In this document: in pieces, positions 17,376 through 20,797 of the stretch
Numbering within the stretch: position 1 is the first letter of the stretch
How the letters are laid out: every line of letters begins with the position of its first letter
Assembly: GCA_002387325.1 (NCBI GenBank)
Contig: DGIN01000072.1
Span: forward strand, 205 to 21,001
Direction: 5' to 3'
Origin: Bacteroidales bacterium UBA4621
GTDB lineage: Bacteria > Bacteroidota > Bacteroidia > Bacteroidales > Paludibacteraceae
Length of the DNA stretch: 20,797 nt
Translations under genes and position numbers: made by a program
Notes under the pieces: generated by a model
Told to the model about the DNA's origin: nothing
Seen by the model: only the letters and a program-made list of their open reading frames with translations
Database searches by the model: none

Positions 17376-17396
17376 CTCAACTCTCAACACTCAACT
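17376..17396. repeat. 7-bp tandem array, three units, just before uxaA
   Basis: CTCAACT (17376), CTCAACA (17383) and CTCAACT (17390) follow each other with a 7-bp period and end three bases before the uxaA ATG. The array occupies the ribosome-binding region and has no Shine-Dalgarno-like bases. Confidence 0.65.
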
Positions 17397-17399
17397 AAA

Positions 17400-18881
17400 A
17401 TGACAAATATACTGAAAATCAATCCTGCCGACAATGTGGTGGTGGCAATTTTGTCGCAAAAGAAAGGCAATGTTATTGAGGTGGACGGACGCAAAATAAC
17501 CGTTCTTGAAGATGTTCCCGCCGGACATAAAATTGCTATCCAAGATCTCCACAAAGGTGAGAATGTGATCAAATACGGTTTCCCTATCGGACACGCCACA
17601 GAGGACAAGCCTGCCGGTTCGTGGATGAACGAGCACAACATAAAGACCAATCTTGCGGGGTTGCTCTCCTACGAGTATCACCCCCGGGAGGTGGTGCTGT
17701 CTATCCCCGACGAACACCGCACGTTTATGGGTTACCGCCGCAAGGACGGGCAAGTGGGTATCCGCAACGAGGTGTGGATTATCCCGACCGTGGGGTGTGT
17801 GAACGGTATCGTAACCAAGTTGGCAGAACGTTTGCGCCAAGAGACAGGGGCGGACAACATCTTTGCTTTTCCGCATAACTACGGTTGTTCGCAACTCGGC
17901 GAAGACCACGAGAACACCAAGAAGATCCTGCGCGATATGGTGCATCACCCCAATGCAGGGGCGGTATTGGTAGTCGGTCTCGGCTGCGAGAACAACCAGC
18001 CCGACATCTTTGAGCAATTCTGCGGCGAGTACGACCACGAGCGTGTGCGTTTTGTGGTGAGCCAGAAGATTGAGGGCGACGAGGTGGAGTATTGTATGCC
18101 TGTTCTGCGCGAGTTGTACGAGAAAACCACGCACGACGAGCGTGTGGTTTGTCCTCTGAGCGAACTGCGTGTGGGGCTCAAATGCGGTGGTTCGGACGGT
18201 TTCTCAGGTATCACCGCCAACCCGCTTCTCGGTGTGTTTTCCGATTATCTGGTGGCACAGGGTGGCACCACGGTGCTGACCGAAGTACCGGAGATGTTCG
18301 GCGCAGAGACTATTCTAATGGATCGGTGTGCCAACCGCGAACTATTTGACCAAACAGTACACCTCATTAACGATTTCAAGGACTATTTCCTATCGCACGG
18401 CGAGCCCGTCGGCGAGAACCCCAGCCCCGGTAACAAAGCGGGCGGTATATCCACCCTCGAGGACAAAGCCCTCGGCTGTACACAGAAATGCGGCAAGTCG
18501 TTGGTGCGCGGCGTGCTGCCCTACGGCGAGCGCCTGCAAGTGAAAGGGTTGAACCTGCTTTCCGCACCGGGCAATGACCTCGTTGCCGCCACGGCACTGG
18601 CTTCGGCGGGCTGCCATATAGTCCTCTTTACCACAGGGCGCGGCACGCCGTTCGGCACGTATGTGCCGACAATGAAAGTGAGTACCAACTCGGGACTCTA
18701 CCACAACAAACCCCGCTGGATTGATTTCAATGCGGGCGTTATTGCCGAGGGTGAGCCGATGGAAGAGGTGGCAAAACGCTTCACCGACTATGTCATCGCC
18801 GTTGCCAACGGCACGCCGACCAACAACGAGAAGAACGGCTACCACGAGATAGCCATCTTCAAAACAGGCGTAACGCTATAA
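17400..18881 (+). CDS. uxaA: Altronate dehydratase
   Basis: This 493-residue protein is a full-length UxaA, which dehydrates D-altronate to 2-keto-3-deoxy-D-gluconate in the cytoplasm using a metal centre. Residues 1 to about 90 form the SAF domain (DNVVVAIL, VPAGHKIAI). The large domain follows from about residue 105: GYRRKDGQVGIRNEVWIIPT, then TVGCVNG, FPHNYGCSQLGEDHENT, GLGCENNQ and KCGGSDGFSGITANP, rich in the conserved Cys and His expected for metal binding. It lies 115 bp downstream of uxaB with a terminator between them and no promoter consensus recognised, so it is probably read through from the uxaB promoter or uses an unrecognised one. A strong terminator follows at 18918-18963. A UxaA-like galactarate dehydratase is less likely given the adjacent uxaB. 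Confidence 0.95.
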   Translation: MTNILKINPADNVVVAILSQKKGNVIEVDGRKITVLEDVPAGHKIAIQDLHKGENVIKYGFPIGHATEDKPAGSWMNEHNIKTNLAGLLSYEYHPREVVLSIPDEHRTFMGYRRKDGQVGIRNEVWIIPTVGCVNGIVTKLAERLRQETGADNIFAFPHNYGCSQLGEDHENTKKILRDMVHHPNAGAVLVVGLGCENNQPDIFEQFCGEYDHERVRFVVSQKIEGDEVEYCMPVLRELYEKTTHDERVVCPLSELRVGLKCGGSDGFSGITANPLLGVFSDYLVAQGGTTVLTEVPEMFGAETILMDRCANRELFDQTVHLINDFKDYFLSHGEPVGENPSPGNKAGGISTLEDKALGCTQKCGKSLVRGVLPYGERLQVKGLNLLSAPGNDLVAATALASAGCHIVLFTTGRGTPFGTYVPTMKVSTNSGLYHNKPRWIDFNAGVIAEGEPMEEVAKRFTDYVIAVANGTPTNNEKNGYHEIAIFKTGVTL

Positions 18882-18917
18882 ACTCAAGAACAATACAAAT
18901 CTGCTATACCACAAAGA

Positions 18918-18963
18918 GGAGACTGCCTGACAATGCAAAGTTGTCGGGCAGTCTCCTTTTTTT
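18918..18963 (+). terminator. Strong rho-independent terminator after uxaA
   Basis: GGAGACTGCCTGACAA (18918-18933) pairs with TTGTCGGGCAGTCTCC (18941-18956) over 16 bp with one T-G pair. The loop has 7 nt and a run of seven T follows at 18957-18963. It lies about 37 bp after the uxaA stop codon and closes the uronate unit. Confidence 0.9.
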
Positions 18964-19078
18964 GTAATAGTTTGTCTATGAGGTAGTTAGGCGGCTTGAC
19001 TATTGAGTAAACAAGCGATAAAAACAGGCATATTCATAATTGCCTGAAATACAAGCAAAAACAGCCGAATCACATACG

Positions 19079-19146
19079 AATCACATTGTACATTCAAATA
19101 ATCGTTTGTATCTTTGCAAAAGATTATTTGAATGTACAATGTGATT
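19079..19146. repeat. 68-bp palindrome (25-bp perfect arms, 18-bp centre) enclosing a promoter
   Basis: Positions 19079-19103 and 19122-19146 are exact reverse complements over 25 bp. In the 18-bp centre TTTG (19105-19108) and CAAA (19117-19120) can pair as well after one mismatch. Each arm contains the 6-bp dyad TGTACA (19087-19092 and 19133-19138). The left dyad overlaps the -33 element of the promoter at 19086-19116, and the right one lies just past the predicted transcription start, as operators often do. Because the transcript would start near 19123, only the right arm would be in RNA, so the symmetry acts at the DNA level. No terminator T-run follows. Confidence 0.85.
19086..19116 (+). 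promoter_or_regulatory. Promoter P1 inside the palindrome
   Basis: TTG at 19086-19088 and TATCTTTG at 19109-19116 are separated by exactly 20 bp. The -33 element is in the left arm and the -7 element in the centre of the palindrome. It points toward the secreted-protein gene at 19287 and would also transcribe the 36-codon frame at 19132-19242. Confidence 0.65.
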
Positions 19147-19242
19147 AAGCCGTCAATATCGACAGAATACCCACTTCTTGGGATAACCATACAACGAAAT
19201 TCATCATTTTTGAGGATTGCCATATCGGACAAACGGCAGTAA
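19132..19242 (+). CDS. Possible 36-residue small protein downstream of P1
   Basis: An ATG lies about 9 nt after the predicted P1 start and opens a 36-codon frame (begins MYNVIKPSIS, ends AISDKRQ) closed by TAA at 19240-19242. Its first codons lie in the right arm of the palindrome. Its stop codon supplies the first bases of the P2 -7 element. I do not recognise the sequence, and it has neither a signal peptide nor a membrane segment. It may be only a chance frame in a leader; the promoter position is the main support. Confidence 0.25.
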   Translation: MYNVIKPSISTEYPLLGITIQRNSSFLRIAISDKRQ

Positions 19243-19247
19243 TTTTG
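19217..19247 (+). promoter_or_regulatory. Promoter P2 for the 19287 gene
   Basis: TTG at 19217-19219 and TAATTTTG at 19240-19247 are separated by exactly 20 bp. The -7 sequence is identical to that of the 344-5899 gene. Transcription would start near 19254 and give a leader of about 33 nt. P2 is the likelier main promoter of this gene, with P1 as an upstream regulated one. Confidence 0.65.
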
Positions 19248-19286
19248 CACCCGAAAACGAATGATATAAACTAAACAACTAATAAT

Positions 19287-20797
19287 ATGAAAAAGAGTTT
19301 ACTTTTTGCAGCAGCACTTTTTGCGAGTGCCACTATGTCTGCTCAGTTAGTCGGCTGGACGGCTTTGGAGTACGGAGGCACCACTACCTCCACAGGCAAT
19401 ACCAGCATTCGCCAAACCCTCAGCAATCAGGACGGCGAGGTATTCATCATCGGTCAGGGCAGTTCCGTGGGTGACGCCCCTACGCTGACCCTCTTCGGAC
19501 AGGAGTTTGCCACATGTCCTTTCGAGGCGAATATGAGCCAATCCAACACCAATTTCATCATCGCCAAGACCGATAAAGACTTCAATCCCCTCTGGACGAG
19601 CGTCAGCAACCGCGGTAATTTCGACAACACCTACACGGGACTGCCTACCGACGACGGCGGACTGCTGTTGGTGGTATCCGGCAAGCACGCAGACCAGAAC
19701 CGACTCGGCGACAACAAAGTCATGCAGTTCACGGGTACCAACGGTACCGACTTGTCGTGGGAAGAGACCTACAATGCTGCGGTTTCCAAAAAGTATGGTG
19801 CTATTATCCGTTACTCTGCCATAGGCGAACCCACACTGTTGGCAAAACTATACACATCCGATGCCGCTTCGGCTACGATGACGTTCTGCGACCTCAAGAC
19901 CGATGGCACCAACTATTACCTCTTGGCTGTCCTCAACCCGGGCTTGGTGATAGGCAACGACACCATCAAGTCCGAAGTGCTTGACGCAGAGGGCGAGGTG
20001 CTGGGCAGTCTGGTTATCGTCAAGTTTGACAAGGACTTCAAAATGTTGTCCTACATCAAGACGGGCGGTGTAACGGTCAGCAGTTCATCGGCAAGCCTGA
20101 CCTGTGCAAACAACAAGTTGTATCTGGCGACAAGTGTGGCAAAAGCCAATGCGGGTGCCAACGTAACCCTCGGCACACAATCCGTGGCAATGGCCACCAC
20201 CAATAGTGCCCTTTTTGCTGTACTCTCCACCGACTTGCAGTGCGAGAAACTGACCTTGATAGAAGGCACCAAAGAGAATGGCAAGAACTCGTTCAGCCTC
20301 AACAGTATGGCAGTCGTGGAGGATAACGCCTACTTGTCGGGCTTCTTCATGGGAGGTATCAAAACCGATGCAGGACAACTGACGAACAACACCGGCACCA
20401 ACAATGCCTTTCTCCTCCAACTGGACATCGCTGCCGGCAAGTGCGTGAAAGGCGTACAAATCGGCACCAGTGCAGGTATCGCCACGGCACAATGCCTGCT
20501 CACTCGCGGAGACTCTCTCTACCAATACTACTACGACTGGGGACAACCCGTAGGACAAGCACGTATCTTCTTGCAGGCGTATGACACGGATTTGAATATG
20601 GGTGCCACATACCCGCTGATTAAATCCTCAGCCATGGAGGCAATCTTTGGTGCCTCTATAGCAGGCAATAACTTGGTTTACACCTTCCGCACACAGGGGA
20701 CTCTCAGTTTCGTGGCGGACGACTCGCAATCTTTCACCTCTGCCAACAAGCAATACAAAGGATTGGTGGCTATGCAGACCTTGTTCGCAAAGTCCAC
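19287..20797 (+). CDS. Secreted protein with propeller-like repeats, 3' end outside the window
   Basis: The ATG at 19287 opens a frame that stays open to the window end (503 codons visible). Residues 1-20 are a clear signal peptide (MKKSLLFAAALFASATMSAQ, cut after SAQ). The body has recurring strands of the type seen in beta-propeller secreted proteins of Bacteroidales: FIIAKTDKDFNPLW near 90, LVIVKFDKDFKML near 242, AFLLQLDIAAGK near 374 and IFLQAYDTDLNM near 426, spaced about 50-150 residues. No catalytic motif is visible. A T9SS sorting domain would be expected beyond the window but cannot be seen. Two promoters precede it. Its function is unknown; it is probably exported and surface-bound. 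Confidence 0.85.
   Translation, partial: MKKSLLFAAALFASATMSAQLVGWTALEYGGTTTSTGNTSIRQTLSNQDGEVFIIGQGSSVGDAPTLTLFGQEFATCPFEANMSQSNTNFIIAKTDKDFNPLWTSVSNRGNFDNTYTGLPTDDGGLLLVVSGKHADQNRLGDNKVMQFTGTNGTDLSWEETYNAAVSKKYGAIIRYSAIGEPTLLAKLYTSDAASATMTFCDLKTDGTNYYLLAVLNPGLVIGNDTIKSEVLDAEGEVLGSLVIVKFDKDFKMLSYIKTGGVTVSSSSASLTCANNKLYLATSVAKANAGANVTLGTQSVAMATTNSALFAVLSTDLQCEKLTLIEGTKENGKNSFSLNSMAVVEDNAYLSGFFMGGIKTDAGQLTNNTGTNNAFLLQLDIAAGKCVKGVQIGTSAGIATAQCLLTRGDSLYQYYYDWGQPVGQARIFLQAYDTDLNMGATYPLIKSSAMEAIFGASIAGNNLVYTFRTQGTLSFVADDSQSFTSANKQYKGLVAMQTLFAKS

Noticed and set aside
6717..18881. Classical polysaccharide utilization locus
   Set aside because: No SusC/SusD pair, no hybrid two-component regulator and only one glycoside hydrolase domain are present in the window.
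19079..19146. Classical Bacteroides invertible promoter (inverton)
   Set aside because: The 18-bp centre is much shorter than the usual span of roughly 100 bp or more between such repeats and no recombinase gene is near; kept only as a testable option.
18987..19250. 87-codon minus-strand frame
   Set aside because: It runs through the palindrome and both plus-strand promoters; no minus-strand promoter or recognisable domain supports it.

Overview
The window looks like Bacteroidales chromosome. It has no Shine-Dalgarno motifs before its genes. Its promoter-like sites have the Bacteroidetes form TTG-N20-TAnnTTTG. Its large secreted proteins are built from FN3/jelly-roll, Ig-like and InlB-type repeats, and at least one ends in a type IX secretion (T9SS)-like C-terminal domain. 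The exact genus cannot be read from the sequence. There are six convincing protein genes and no tRNA, rRNA, CRISPR array or transposase.

Layout. 1-343: intergenic DNA with a small dispersed element and the terminator of the first gene. 344-5899 (minus): a 1851-residue secreted protein of alternating jelly-roll and FN3 modules. 5900-6716: a divergent intergenic region with two promoters, a 9-bp x 14 array, an 11-bp x 4 array and nested hairpins. 6717-12296 (plus): a 1859-residue Ig/InlB-repeat surface protein with a T9SS-type C-terminus. 12312-15473 (plus): a 1053-residue composite protein with a small membrane-protein-like N-terminal part, a GH88/GH105-type unsaturated glycuronyl hydrolase and a DUF4874/DUF4832 part. 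15474-15799: promoter and long leader of uxaB, carrying the second copy of the dispersed element in opposite orientation. 15800-17284: uxaB. 17400-18881: uxaA, followed by a strong terminator. 18882-19286: intergenic DNA with a 68-bp palindrome over one promoter and a second promoter. 19287 to the window end: start of another secreted protein, cut by the window edge.

Function. The hydrolase would release unsaturated uronic acid from pectin-type oligosaccharides. UxaB and UxaA convert tagaturonate via altronate to 2-keto-3-deoxygluconate. This suggests a pectin/galacturonate theme, with the repeat proteins as surface adhesins or glycan binders. No SusC/SusD pair is present, so this is not a classical polysaccharide utilization locus.

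Most unusual: (1) a 79-bp sequence present twice in inverted orientation (74/79 identical), each copy bracketed by its own 8-bp direct repeat, as expected of a miniature mobile element; (2) a 25+18+25-bp perfect inverted repeat enclosing a promoter; (3) the fusion protein with an acidic, membrane and basic segment followed by a second signal-peptide-like segment in its interior; (4) short tandem arrays of period 7, 9 and 11 bp, between them in every gene-free stretch except 18882-19286.
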